A stretch of 18,265 nucleotides of DNA from Chloroflexia bacterium. GTDB taxonomy: Bacteria; Chloroflexota; Chloroflexia; QHBQ01; JADMIH01. A model generated the notes under the pieces. It worked only from the letters and a program-made list of their open reading frames with translations. It was not told the origin of the DNA and ran no database searches. This document shows positions 1 through 6,979 of the stretch, piece after piece. The stretch lies in contig JAICKM010000037.1 in assembly GCA_025927935.1 (NCBI GenBank), positions 1-18,265 on the forward strand, given 5' to 3'. Position 1 is the first letter of the stretch, and every line of letters begins with the position of its first letter. The position numbers were made by a program, and so were the translations under genes.

Positions 1-450
1 CAGCTTCTCGTGCACGATCTCCAGCTCCTCGACGCCCACCTCGTTGGTCGACGAGTTCATCGAGGGGCCGCTGATCTTGCGCGGCCAGGCGCGGATGAAG
101 TTCCAGCGGGCCACTTCGGCGCCGGTCTGGTCCACCATGACAATCGAGCCGTTGGCGCGGGCCTGATCGACCTGGCCTTCCTCGACCATCTTGCGCCACT
201 TCCAGGCGTCCATCGAGTCGGTGATGCCGCGCTTGAGGTTGATAACCTGCCACTTCAGGCGGCCGGGCACCGCCTGGATCGTGTGGAAATCACCCTTCAT
301 CGAGGCTTTGTACTCGACCAGCTCGGTTTCGGAGCCGAGACCGCTGCACTCGCGGAAGACCATGTTGTCCAGGTGGCCGTCCACACTGACAAAGAAGTTA
401 GCTTGTACTAGGGGGTCCTTACGGACGCCACCACCATCCATACCGGGCAT
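1..450 (-). CDS. Phage tail tube protein (T4 gp19-like), 3' end cut by window edge
   Basis: Forms the inner tube of a contractile phage-tail-like particle; the sheath encoded just upstream contracts around it. The first 150 residues are visible and the frame is still open at base 1, so only a few C-terminal residues should be missing (family members are usually about 145-155 aa). It begins MPGMDGGGVRKDPLV and has the family hallmarks: an early FFVSVDG strand, FRECSGLGSETELVEYK around residues 33-49, then LKWQVINLKRGITDSMDAWKW, and a late WPRKISGPSMN followed by EELEIVHEKL. The ATG is preceded by a near-perfect Shine-Dalgarno (aaggaggtaacgcac). It lies 28 bp downstream of the sheath stop and is surely in the same transcript. 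Family assignment (gp19 / conserved phage tail region protein) is from recognisable sequence; membership in an injection system rather than a prophage is inferred from the DUF4255 neighbour. Confidence 0.93.
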   Translation of the reverse strand, partial: MPGMDGGGVRKDPLVQANFFVSVDGHLDNMVFRECSGLGSETELVEYKASMKGDFHTIQAVPGRLKWQVINLKRGITDSMDAWKWRKMVEEGQVDQARANGSIVMVDQTGAEVARWNFIRAWPRKISGPSMNSSTNEVGVEELEIVHEKL

Positions 451-478
451 TGTGCGTTACCTCCTTGTAGTAGACTGC

Positions 479-2086
479 TTACTCGCCAGCCGCCCCGCCG
501 CCCTGCCACTGGCTCAGGCGGATAATCACAAACTCGGCGGGCTTCACCGGGGCGATCCCGATTTCCACGATCAGTTGGCCGACATCGCGGACCTCGACCG
601 GGTTGTTCTCCGCATCGCACTTGACGTAGAACGCCTCGCTCGCCGTGTTACCGAAGAGCGCGCCGTCGCGCCAGGTGCGCACCAGGAAGGCCGAGATATC
701 GCGCTTGACGCGCTCCCACAGGTCCATGTCGTTCGGCTCGAAGACGACCCACTGCGTCCCGCGCTGCAACGACTCTTCTACATAGTTAAACAGCCGGCGC
801 ACGTTCAGGTAGCGCCACGCCGGGTCGCTGGAGAGGGTGCGCGCGCCCCAGACGCGGATGCCGCGACCGGGGAAGCTGCGGATGACGTTGATGCCCTCCG
901 GGTTCAAGATGGCCTGTTCCGAGGAGGTGGTCTGATATTCGAGGCCGATGCAGCCGGCGATCACCTCGTTGGCTGGAGCCTTGTGCACACCGCGTTGCGA
1001 GTCGCTGCGCGACCAGATACCGGCCATGTGGCCGCACGGGGGCACCATGATGCTGCCGCCGCTGACCGGATCGGCCACCTTGATCCACGGGTAATAGAGC
1101 GCGCCGTACTTGGAGTCGTAGTTGACTTCCTTCATGCGCCAGTCGCGGATCTGCTGCGGGGTCATGCCGGGCGGGCTGTCGAGGATGGCGACGCGGTTGC
1201 CCATGTTCTGGGCATGGTCGAGCATGGCCTGCTGCACGGCCTGCACGCCTTCCATGTTGACGCGCCCGGACTGGTAGAGGGCCATCAGGTCGGGGAAGCA
1301 GACGATCTTGGCATCTTCGGCCACTTCCAGGCCGTTGACGCCGCTGCGCTGGGCCGCATCGCCGACCAGCAGGTCGGTGCCGACGTTGGCCCGCTCGGCA
1401 GGCAGGGCGGACTCGACAGGCAGGCTGAGCGGATAGGCGCCCGGCAGGGGCATCCGGTCCACGGGGCTGCCCGGCATTTCGCGCTCGGCCACGCGGACCA
1501 GCTTGGACTCGGCGTTGACGACATCGGCCACGTTGCGCACGTTGCGGCCTTTGCGCAGGGTCACATTCTCGAAGCGCTCGGTCGTGTCGCCCTGTTTCAC
1601 CTGCAAAGTGAAGCTGTCGTCGGGGGGCGGCGGCTGGCCTTCGGTGGCGGCGGCGGGCAAGACATCGAGCTTGATCGCGCTGCCGGCCGATCCGGCCTCG
1701 CGGGCGGTGACTTCGAGGCCCATGGCCCCGCCGCCGATCTTGGCGGGCAGTTGGGCACTGGCGGTGGGCAACTGGCGCTGGGCGGCGCGGGATGCGTTGC
1801 CGTCGGCGGCGTCGACGTTGCCCAGGGGCAGGCGCGTCACATAGCAGGACGAACCGCCGTTATTGAAAAAGCCATACACGGCGTGGGCCAGGAACCCACC
1901 GGGGATGAAAGCGCCGAAAGTGTTGACGAACTGGGTCCAGTTGGCAATATAGCGAGGCTCGTTAATGGGTCCGCGTTCGGCAAACCCGACGAAGGCGGCG
2001 AGGGAAGTCCCGACGCCTTCAATGGGCTTGCTACCCTTGTCGACCTCCTCGACGTAAACGCCGGGGGTCAAGTAAGTCGTGGCCAT
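479..2086 (-). CDS. Contractile tail sheath protein
   Basis: Sheath subunit of a contractile injection system; polymerises around the tube and contracts to drive it through a target membrane. At 535 aa it has the N-terminal PGVYVEE strand, a variable middle part (about residues 100-260, with a run of four prolines, possibly surface exposed), and the conserved C-terminal half: PPCGHMAGIWSRSDSQRGVH, then NPEGINVIRSFPGRGIRVWG, ARTLSSDPAWRYLNVRRL and a final GQLIVEIGIAPVKPAEFVII. The start at 2086 (MATTYLTPGVY) was chosen over an in-frame ATG 18 nt upstream because ggaaaggaac lies just ahead of it and sheath proteins begin this way. The gene sits 66 bp downstream of the DUF4255 gene and 28 bp upstream of the tube gene. 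It could belong to a prophage tail, but the flanking DUF4255 gene favours an extracellular or cytoplasmic injection system. Confidence 0.95.
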   Translation of the reverse strand: MATTYLTPGVYVEEVDKGSKPIEGVGTSLAAFVGFAERGPINEPRYIANWTQFVNTFGAFIPGGFLAHAVYGFFNNGGSSCYVTRLPLGNVDAADGNASRAAQRQLPTASAQLPAKIGGGAMGLEVTAREAGSAGSAIKLDVLPAAATEGQPPPPDDSFTLQVKQGDTTERFENVTLRKGRNVRNVADVVNAESKLVRVAEREMPGSPVDRMPLPGAYPLSLPVESALPAERANVGTDLLVGDAAQRSGVNGLEVAEDAKIVCFPDLMALYQSGRVNMEGVQAVQQAMLDHAQNMGNRVAILDSPPGMTPQQIRDWRMKEVNYDSKYGALYYPWIKVADPVSGGSIMVPPCGHMAGIWSRSDSQRGVHKAPANEVIAGCIGLEYQTTSSEQAILNPEGINVIRSFPGRGIRVWGARTLSSDPAWRYLNVRRLFNYVEESLQRGTQWVVFEPNDMDLWERVKRDISAFLVRTWRDGALFGNTASEAFYVKCDAENNPVEVRDVGQLIVEIGIAPVKPAEFVIIRLSQWQGGGAAGE

Positions 2087-2152
2087 GAATGTTCCTTTCC
2101 GCATTGGCTAGCACTACTGATCAGGGTTCTTACGCGCAATCGCCTATTCGCG

Positions 2153-3124
2153 TCACCTCCTTCGACTTTTGCCGGTGGCTGGCGGAGCCGGGGGCGGCCC
2201 GGCCTCGTCGCTAGGCGCGGTGGGAAGGGGTCCCACCGGGCCGCTGGGGGCCGCAGGCGCACCGGGATCGGGCAGCACAAGGTCGTACCCCGCGCCCGGC
2301 ACCTCGATGGTGCGCTCGGCCTGGGCCGTCGCTGTCGTGGCGCGCAGCGTATAGCGCCCCCGTGGCACGCGATCAAAGGCGAAGCGCCCCGCCGCGTCAG
2401 TCAGCACCCGGAGGCCCCGTTCCACGAGGAGCACCTGCGCGCCGGGCACCACGGCGTCGGATTCGGCGCCTTGGCGCACCCACCCGCCGAACTGCACCGT
2501 GGGTAGCTCGTCCGGGGGTGAGTCGCCGGTGCCCAGCCGGGTCCGCATCCGGCGCGTCAGCACCAAGGGGACCTCGGCCACCCATTCGGGATCGAGCGGC
2601 AGCGTGACCACATAGTGGAACCCGGCCCGGATGGGGCCTTCCATGCTGCTCCAGAAGTCGGAGGGGTTCTTAATCGGGCCGTCGGGCTGCGCCGTCTTGG
2701 TGGGGAACGGCCATTCCTGGCCCACCAGGCTGCCCTTGAGGTATTCGACCGGGATGGTGTTGTAGCGCATGAGGGCGCCGATCACACGCCAGAGGAGCCG
2801 GTGCTCGTCTTCGGGCGCATTGGCCCAGGCGGTGACCATATAGCAGGCGTCCAACCGGAAGGGCATGCGCCGCCGGGTGACGCCCGGCACCTCGCGGGAT
2901 GTGCCGTTGCGGCGCCCGCCCAGATTGCGATCCAGTTCCCACTGATTATGGCGCAGATCCTGGTTCTCCACCAGGTGATAGAGGTAGCAGTTGACGGTGG
3001 GCCGGGCCAGCGACGCGCTCCACTCGGCGGTCGGCGCCTCGAACGCCACGTCGATCTCCGCGGTATCCAGCGGGACGCCCTTGACGAGCATTTCCTTGAT
3101 CGTTTCGTCTAGATCGGTTAGCAC
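2153..3124 (-). CDS. DUF4255 (Pvc16-like) tail cap protein with C-terminal regulatory-like beta domain
   Basis: First gene of the injection-system operon. Residues 1 to about 190 match the DUF4255/Pvc16 N-terminal family: DLDETIKEML at the start, RPTVNCYLYHLVENQ, DLRHNQWE, RLDACYMVTAWA, EDEHRLLWRVIGALMRY and an IRAGFHYVVTLPLD strand. In known systems this protein caps the end of the sheath-tube particle. Residues about 208-285 form a small beta-sandwich of the carboxypeptidase-regulatory type (VVPGAQVLLVE, TDAAGRFAFDRVPRGRYTLRA). The last 35-40 residues are Pro/Ala rich and end in basic GKSRRR, probably disordered. The start is GTG at 3124, with GGAG eight bases upstream; VLTDLDETI is the expected family N-terminus. 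Length 323 aa. What the beta domain does is unknown; an adhesive or structural decoration is possible. Confidence 0.88.
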   Translation of the reverse strand: MLTDLDETIKEMLVKGVPLDTAEIDVAFEAPTAEWSASLARPTVNCYLYHLVENQDLRHNQWELDRNLGGRRNGTSREVPGVTRRRMPFRLDACYMVTAWANAPEDEHRLLWRVIGALMRYNTIPVEYLKGSLVGQEWPFPTKTAQPDGPIKNPSDFWSSMEGPIRAGFHYVVTLPLDPEWVAEVPLVLTRRMRTRLGTGDSPPDELPTVQFGGWVRQGAESDAVVPGAQVLLVERGLRVLTDAAGRFAFDRVPRGRYTLRATTATAQAERTIEVPGAGYDLVLPDPGAPAAPSGPVGPLPTAPSDEAGPPPAPPATGKSRRR

Positions 3125-3567
3125 GCCCGGTACTCCGTCCCCACTAGCGCGGCCTCGCCGGTGAGGATCGCGCCCATCACCGCCGTCTCACCCAGTCTAC
3201 TGCGCCGGGCATGATCCGGTTACGGTTGGTCTGTCTGGAGGTTGCTTGCTCAGGTGGGAGGATCCCAAGGTCCGGTGAATAATGCAGCGCGCCGAAGCCC
3301 GTGCGCCGATGGGAAGTTCTCCAACCGGACTCCACGCGCCGATGCCCCAGCTAACAGCGGCAATATGCGGGAGCCAGAATCTGTAATTGTGGAATTGCAC
3401 CAAAACCGTAAGCGTAACGGGATGCACTACACCAGCACAGAACTAAATATGGCGAAATATAATTAAAAAAGCCGCGAAGAAATGGATGTGAGTGACGGGG
3501 GTGGACCGCGCCAAAAGAAGAGAAGGTGGGGTGGAATTCAAGCCAGCCTAGCGTGTCCCTTACCGTA
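3125..3567 (-). other. Long leader of the injection-system operon
   Basis: If transcription starts just downstream of the promoter at 3575-3603, about 440 nt precede the GTG start of the DUF4255 gene. I see no convincing gene in either strand. The half nearest the gene is GC rich; the 3400-3480 part is clearly AT richer than the rest of the window and contains an AT run at 3457-3470. A 19-codon frame (3118-3177, MGAILTGEAALVGTEYRAC) ends in a TAA overlapping the GTG start, which would allow translational coupling, but its ribosome binding site is poor. Its role is unknown. Confidence 0.4.
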
Positions 3568-3663
3568 TGTGCTTATGATACTCATTCATCGGAGGGTTGT
3601 CAATACCATTAATCCGATTGTAAGCAGCTATCAGTCCTATACAGGTCCTACAAAACGGTAAGG
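3558..3663. repeat. 9-bp inverted repeat flanking the promoter
   Basis: CCTTACCGT at 3558-3566 and its exact reverse complement ACGGTAAGG at 3655-3663. The first copy sits at the predicted transcription start, the second about 50 bp upstream of the -35 hexamer, so the pair brackets the promoter at 3575-3603. This would suit a repressor acting by looping, but chance cannot be excluded for 9-mers at this distance. Confidence 0.4.
3575..3603 (-). promoter_or_regulatory. Sigma70-type promoter for the injection-system operon
   Basis: Read on the minus strand: TTGACA (3603-3598), a 17-bp spacer, then TATCAT (3580-3575). A consensus -35, ideal spacing and a 4/6 -10 hexamer make this one of the two best promoter matches in the window. 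It points at the DUF4255-sheath-tube genes and lies in the only sizeable gap upstream of them. The predicted start of transcription is near 3568. Confidence 0.65.
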
Positions 3664-3679
3664 ATTCGCCAGGCAGGCG

Positions 3680-3713
3680 GGCGGCGCGTGGCTGGGGAAG
3701 CCCGCGCGCCGCC
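3680..3713 (-). terminator. GC hairpin after the cystathionine enzyme gene
   Basis: GGCGGCGCG (3680-3688) pairs perfectly with CGCGCCGCC (3705-3713) around a 16-nt loop, starting about 10 bp beyond the stop codon of the gene ending at 3724. There is no U-run after the stem, so it is terminator-like rather than a textbook intrinsic terminator. Its place between that gene and the next promoter on the same strand supports the role. Confidence 0.45.
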
Positions 3714-3723
3714 GGGGCCGTGC

Positions 3724-4890
3724 TCAGGCGAGGGCCTGCTCCATGTCGCGCAGCAGGTCGTCGCCCGACTCGATGCCGACACTGAGGCGCACCAGGTTAT
3801 CCGGCACCTCCAGCGGCGAGTTGGCGACGCTGGCGTGGGTCATGACCGCCGGGAGTTCGATCAGGCTTTCGACCCCGCCGAGGCTCTCGGCCAGGGCGAA
3901 GAGCCGGGTCTTTTCCACGACCGCTGCGGCCGCGGCCTTTCCGCCGCGCACGTCAAACGACATCATGCCGCCGAAGCAACGCATCTGCCGCCGGGCCAGT
4001 TCGTACTGCGGGCCGCATTCGAGGCCGGGATAGCGCACCGTCTCGACGCGCGGATGGGTGCTGAGGAACTGGGCGATGCGCAGGGCGTTGGCCTCGTGGG
4101 CGCGCATGCGCACGGCGAGCGTCTTGATCCCGCGCAAGACCAGCCAGGAGTCGAACGGGCCAGGGGTGGCGCCGACCGCGTTTTGCAGGTAGTGCAGCCG
4201 CTCGTACCAGGCGTCGTCGTTCAGCAGGATGGCCCCGCCGACGACATCGCTGTGCCCGCCCAGGTATTTGGTGGTGCTGTGGACGACCAGGTCGGCGCCG
4301 AGCAACAGCGGCTGCTGGCCGAACGGCGAGGCGAAGGTGTTGTCCACGATGACCCGCCCGCCGTTCGCGTGCGCCCGCGCAGCCACGGCGGCAATGTCGA
4401 TCAGCTTCATGAGCGGGTTGCTGGGCGTCTCCAGCCAGGCGGCACGCGTATTATCGCGCCAGTTCGCGTCGATGCTCGCCGGGTCGGTCATATCGATATA
4501 GCTGAAGTCGAGTCCGTATTCGCGCAGCACTCGCTCAAAGAGGCGGAAAGTGCCGCCGTACACGTCGTTCGCCACCAACAGATGATCGCCCGGCTTGAAC
4601 GTGTACATCAGCGTGGTCTCGGCGCCCATGCCGGTGGCGAAGCCCAGGCCATAGCGGGCGCCTTCGAGCGCGGCCAGGCATTCTTCGAGCGCCGTGCGCG
4701 TGGGATTGCCGGTGCGGCCATACTCATAGCCTTTGTGCTGCCCCAGCGCCTCCTGCACGAAGGTGGAGGTCTGGTAGATCGGCACGATCACCGCGCCGGT
4801 GGCGGGATCAGGGTCCTGCCCGGCGTGGATGGCGAGGGTTTCAAATCCGTAGCTCCCAGCCGCGTCGCCGGAAGAATTCGCGTCACTCAT
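3724..4890 (-). CDS. PLP-dependent cystathionine gamma-synthase/gamma-lyase family enzyme
   Basis: Trans-sulfuration enzyme of the Cys/Met metabolism PLP family; it makes or cleaves cystathionine in the cytoplasm. The 388 residues are family-typical in length. Visible landmarks: FETLAIHAGQDPDPATGAV near residues 16-34, YEYGRTGNPTR at 55-65 (phosphate-binding Tyr/Arg from the neighbouring subunit), DNTFASPF at 183-190 with the PLP-ring Asp183, the Schiff-base lysine K208 in HSTTKYLGGHSD, and the C-terminal SLGGVESLIELPAVMTH. The sequence is nearer gamma-synthase/gamma-lyase than beta-lyase or O-acetylhomoserine sulfhydrylase, but synthase and lyase cannot be told apart by eye, so no symbol is given. 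It appears to be a single-gene unit with its own promoter (4980-5009) and a hairpin after its stop. Confidence 0.92.
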   Translation of the reverse strand: MSDANSSGDAAGSYGFETLAIHAGQDPDPATGAVIVPIYQTSTFVQEALGQHKGYEYGRTGNPTRTALEECLAALEGARYGLGFATGMGAETTLMYTFKPGDHLLVANDVYGGTFRLFERVLREYGLDFSYIDMTDPASIDANWRDNTRAAWLETPSNPLMKLIDIAAVAARAHANGGRVIVDNTFASPFGQQPLLLGADLVVHSTTKYLGGHSDVVGGAILLNDDAWYERLHYLQNAVGATPGPFDSWLVLRGIKTLAVRMRAHEANALRIAQFLSTHPRVETVRYPGLECGPQYELARRQMRCFGGMMSFDVRGGKAAAAAVVEKTRLFALAESLGGVESLIELPAVMTHASVANSPLEVPDNLVRLSVGIESGDDLLRDMEQALA

Positions 4891-4979
4891 CTGCGTTGGC
4901 TCCTGTTACGTTAATGGAGTAAACTGTCTTATCCTGGTCAGCCCTGTGATTCGGTCTCGGCTGAAGGCTCATAAGAGGC

Positions 4980-5009
4980 ATTGTAGCCCTCGCCGTTGAC
5001 CGTTGTCAA
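4980..5009 (-). promoter_or_regulatory. Sigma70-type promoter of the cystathionine enzyme gene, overlapped by a palindrome
   Basis: On the minus strand: TTGACA (5009-5004), 18-bp spacer, TACAAT (4985-4980). The -35 hexamer lies inside the palindrome TTGACCGTTGTCAA (4996-5009), arms TTGAC/GTCAA around 4 bp, which could be an operator. The leader to the ATG at 4890 is about 80-85 nt. It holds possible nested pairings (CTTAT with ATAAG, AGCC with GGCT) but does not look like a SAM riboswitch. Confidence 0.7.
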
Positions 5010-5029
5010 GGCGCGAGGACGGACCTAAC

Positions 5030-5052
5030 CCCCTGCCCGGCGCGGGCAGGGG
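5030..5052 (+). repeat. GC-rich hairpin ahead of the molybdopterin-binding gene
   Basis: CCCCTGCCC (5030-5038) and GGGCAGGGG (5044-5052) form a perfect 9-bp stem with a GGCGC loop, about 35 bp before the chosen start of the next plus-strand gene. It is preceded by acctaac, so it looks like a stray intergenic REP-type hairpin or a leader structure. An attenuation role is possible but unsupported. Confidence 0.5.
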
Positions 5053-5087
5053 AGATGACGAGAGCTATTATGGGCAGGAGAGTGAGG

Positions 5088-6137
5088 ATGCGCGGTTTTC
5101 AGTTGATTTTGGGGCAGGACGATCCGGCGGCGGCGGCGGGGGCGATGGCGGCGGCCACGCTCGACCGGCCCGATGCCGGCGGCCATGTGCTGCGCAAGGG
5201 GCAGATGATCGGCCCGGCGGAAGTGGCGGGCTTGCGGACCCTGGCCGCGACGGCCCCTGGCACGCCGGTCTCGCTGCTGGCGCTGGATGCGGAGGATGTG
5301 GACGAGAGCGAGGCGGCGCGGATGCTGGGCGCGGCGTTCGCCGGGCCGGGGGTGGCGCTGCGCGGGCCGAGCCAGGGGCGCATACGCTTGGCCGCGGCGC
5401 AGACCGGGCTAGTGCTGGTGGACGGCGCGCGACTGGCCGCAGCCAACACCTTGCCCGATATCAGCGTCTACACGGTGTTTGGCGGCACGCCGGTCGCGGC
5501 GGGCACGCAACTGGGCGAGGTCAAGATCACGCCGCTGGCCGCGCCGCGGGCGGTGATCGAGGAGGCCGCGCGCATCCTGGCGCCGGACACCGGCGGGCCG
5601 GTCCTCGAAGTGCGCGCCTTCACGCCGCACCGCGCCGCCCTGATCGTCTGCGAACGCCTGGCCCCGGACGCCGCCGAGCGCATGGTGCGCGGGTTGCAGA
5701 AGAAGCTGGCCTGGTTCGGCTCCACGCTGGATGCAGCCGATGTGGACCACATTGCCAATGATCGGGTGGAAGTGGCAAGCCGCTTGCACGCGGCGCTGGA
5801 GCGTGGGGCGACTCTGCTCCTGGCGGCGGGCGGCTCGACCAGCGACCCGGCAGACCCCACGCTCTGCGCGCTAACCGACCTGGGCGCGACCCTGCTGCGG
5901 CGCGGGGTGCCGATCCATCCCGGCAGCCTGCTGTGGGTGGCGCAGCGCGGCGAGGCCCTGATCGTGGGCGTGCCGTCGTGCGGGGCCTTCGGCGAGCAAA
6001 CCTCGCTCGACCTGATGCTCCCCCGCCTGCTGGCGTTGGGCGCGGGCGGGCTGAACGGCCTGGAGCGGCTGGCCGAGGGCGGCCTGCTCACGCGGGGCAT
6101 GGACCACCGTTTCCCGCCCTATGGCGCGCTGGAGTAG
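5088..6137 (+). CDS. Molybdopterin-binding protein (MoeA/MogA-like domain)
   Basis: Resembles stand-alone molybdopterin-binding proteins carrying the MoeA/MogA (MoCF) fold, often found near molybdenum hydroxylase genes, where they are thought to help insert or process the cofactor. In the 349-aa product, residues about 100-150 hold a beta-rich LPDISVYTVFGGTPVAAG followed by GEVKITPLA. The C-terminal half has the family signature: an LLLAAGGSTSDPADPT loop at about 243-258, the equivalent of the MoeA GG-(V/T)-S loop, then GVPIHPGSLLWVA and GVPSCGAF near 294-301, in the place of the MoeA GLPGNP loop. The start at 5088 (MRGFQLILGQ) has aggag about 10 nt upstream; an ATG at 5055 lies too close to its purine run and inside the hairpin region. 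No molybdoenzyme is present nearby, so its client is unknown. Its 3' end converges on the next gene with only 9 bp between. Confidence 0.75.
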   Translation: MRGFQLILGQDDPAAAAGAMAAATLDRPDAGGHVLRKGQMIGPAEVAGLRTLAATAPGTPVSLLALDAEDVDESEAARMLGAAFAGPGVALRGPSQGRIRLAAAQTGLVLVDGARLAAANTLPDISVYTVFGGTPVAAGTQLGEVKITPLAAPRAVIEEAARILAPDTGGPVLEVRAFTPHRAALIVCERLAPDAAERMVRGLQKKLAWFGSTLDAADVDHIANDRVEVASRLHAALERGATLLLAAGGSTSDPADPTLCALTDLGATLLRRGVPIHPGSLLWVAQRGEALIVGVPSCGAFGEQTSLDLMLPRLLALGAGGLNGLERLAEGGLLTRGMDHRFPPYGALE

Positions 6138-6146
6138 CCCGGCACC

Positions 6147-6947
6147 CTACGGCGCCGGCCAGGTCTCGCCTTCCCGCAACACGACCAACCGGTCTGCGTA
6201 GGGCGTGTCGCGCAAGGCCGTCGCCAATGCGGCGATAGGTTCGACATAGTGCGCGAAGGTGTGGTGGTGAATCGGGATCACCGTGGCCGGTTGGAACAGA
6301 TCGACCACGCAGGTGGCATCCGCCGCGTCGAGCGTCAACCGCCCGCGCGGGCCATCCGAGCCCACCGCGCCCATATGCGGCACCAGCAGATCGGGGCGCC
6401 CGATGCGCTCCCGGATCAGCGTCAGCCCGTCGAACCAGACTGTGTCCCCTGTCCAGTAGATGGTGTAGCGCTCCGGCCCGGCGCGATACTCGATGAGATA
6501 ACCGTTGACCAGGCCCATATCCGCGTTCACGGCCTCGTCCGCGGCGTGGCGGGCGGGCAGCGCCATGACCCGTAGCCGGGCGCCGTCCTTTTCCAGCGTA
6601 AAATGTTCCCACCAGTTGATGCCCCAGACATAGGCGAAGCCCCACCGGCGGACCGTAGCGGCATCGGGGCGGGGCACGGCGACGCGCAGATTCTTGTCCA
6701 GCCGCTCGGCGGCGGGCGCATCGAAGTGATCGCGGTGCAGGTGGCTGACCAGCACCAGGTCCAGGCCGTCCAGTTGCACGGGCGGCAGGGGCGCCAGCCG
6801 GGCAATCGGCGCCTGCGCGGCCTCGGTCGATGGGTGGCGATTCATCACGAAGGCGGCCGGCCCTTCGCCGAACATGGGATCGGTCAGCACGCGGAACTGG
6901 TCCCACTCCAGCAGAAACGTCGGCCCGCCCAGCCATTGGAAGTGCAT
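6147..6947 (-). CDS. Metallo-beta-lactamase-fold hydrolase (UlaG/NAPE-PLD-like)
   Basis: Binuclear-metal hydrolase of the MBL superfamily, 266 aa, cytoplasmic (no signal peptide). All metal-site motifs are visible: H69-x-H71-x-D73-H74 in VSHLHRDHFD, His134 in PARHAADE, Asp168 in WTGDT, and a late HHH at 227-229. The N-terminal FQWLGGPTFLLEW and LTDPMFGEGP resemble the UlaG-like and NAPE-PLD-like subgroup, so the substrate may be a lactone, phosphodiester or lipid, but this cannot be fixed from sequence. The start at 6947 is preferred over an ATG 21 nt upstream because GGGGAG lies six bases ahead of it. It is the last gene of a three-hydrolase run, 32 bp after the M28 peptidase stop. Confidence 0.87.
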   Translation of the reverse strand: MHFQWLGGPTFLLEWDQFRVLTDPMFGEGPAAFVMNRHPSTEAAQAPIARLAPLPPVQLDGLDLVLVSHLHRDHFDAPAAERLDKNLRVAVPRPDAATVRRWGFAYVWGINWWEHFTLEKDGARLRVMALPARHAADEAVNADMGLVNGYLIEYRAGPERYTIYWTGDTVWFDGLTLIRERIGRPDLLVPHMGAVGSDGPRGRLTLDAADATCVVDLFQPATVIPIHHHTFAHYVEPIAALATALRDTPYADRLVVLREGETWPAP

Positions 6948-6979
6948 CGGTATCTCCCCGGCCCGCATCGCCGCGCCCG

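Noticed and set aside
191..2506. A 771-codon plus-strand open frame across the sheath and DUF4255 genes
   Set aside because: It lies antisense to two clearly recognisable tail genes and its Ala/Gly/His/Asp-rich translation shows no family. Long antisense frames are expected at this GC content; the same applies to those opposite the cystathionine enzyme, serine hydrolase, argF, arcC, arcA and argS genes.
3118..3177. A 19-codon peptide (MGAILTGEAALVGTEYRAC) overlapping the DUF4255 start
   Set aside because: It is too short and has no clear ribosome site or recognisable relative. It is noted in the leader entry as a possible coupling peptide only.
3197..3427. A 76-codon minus-strand frame in the operon leader
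   Set aside because: No ribosome site precedes its ATG, and its composition is rich in Trp, His and Cys, unlike neighbouring proteins.
4891..4973. A SAM riboswitch in the leader of the cystathionine enzyme gene
   Set aside because: The leader is only about 80 nt, and I cannot find the conserved SAM-I or SAM-IV core sequences. Only short possible helices are present.
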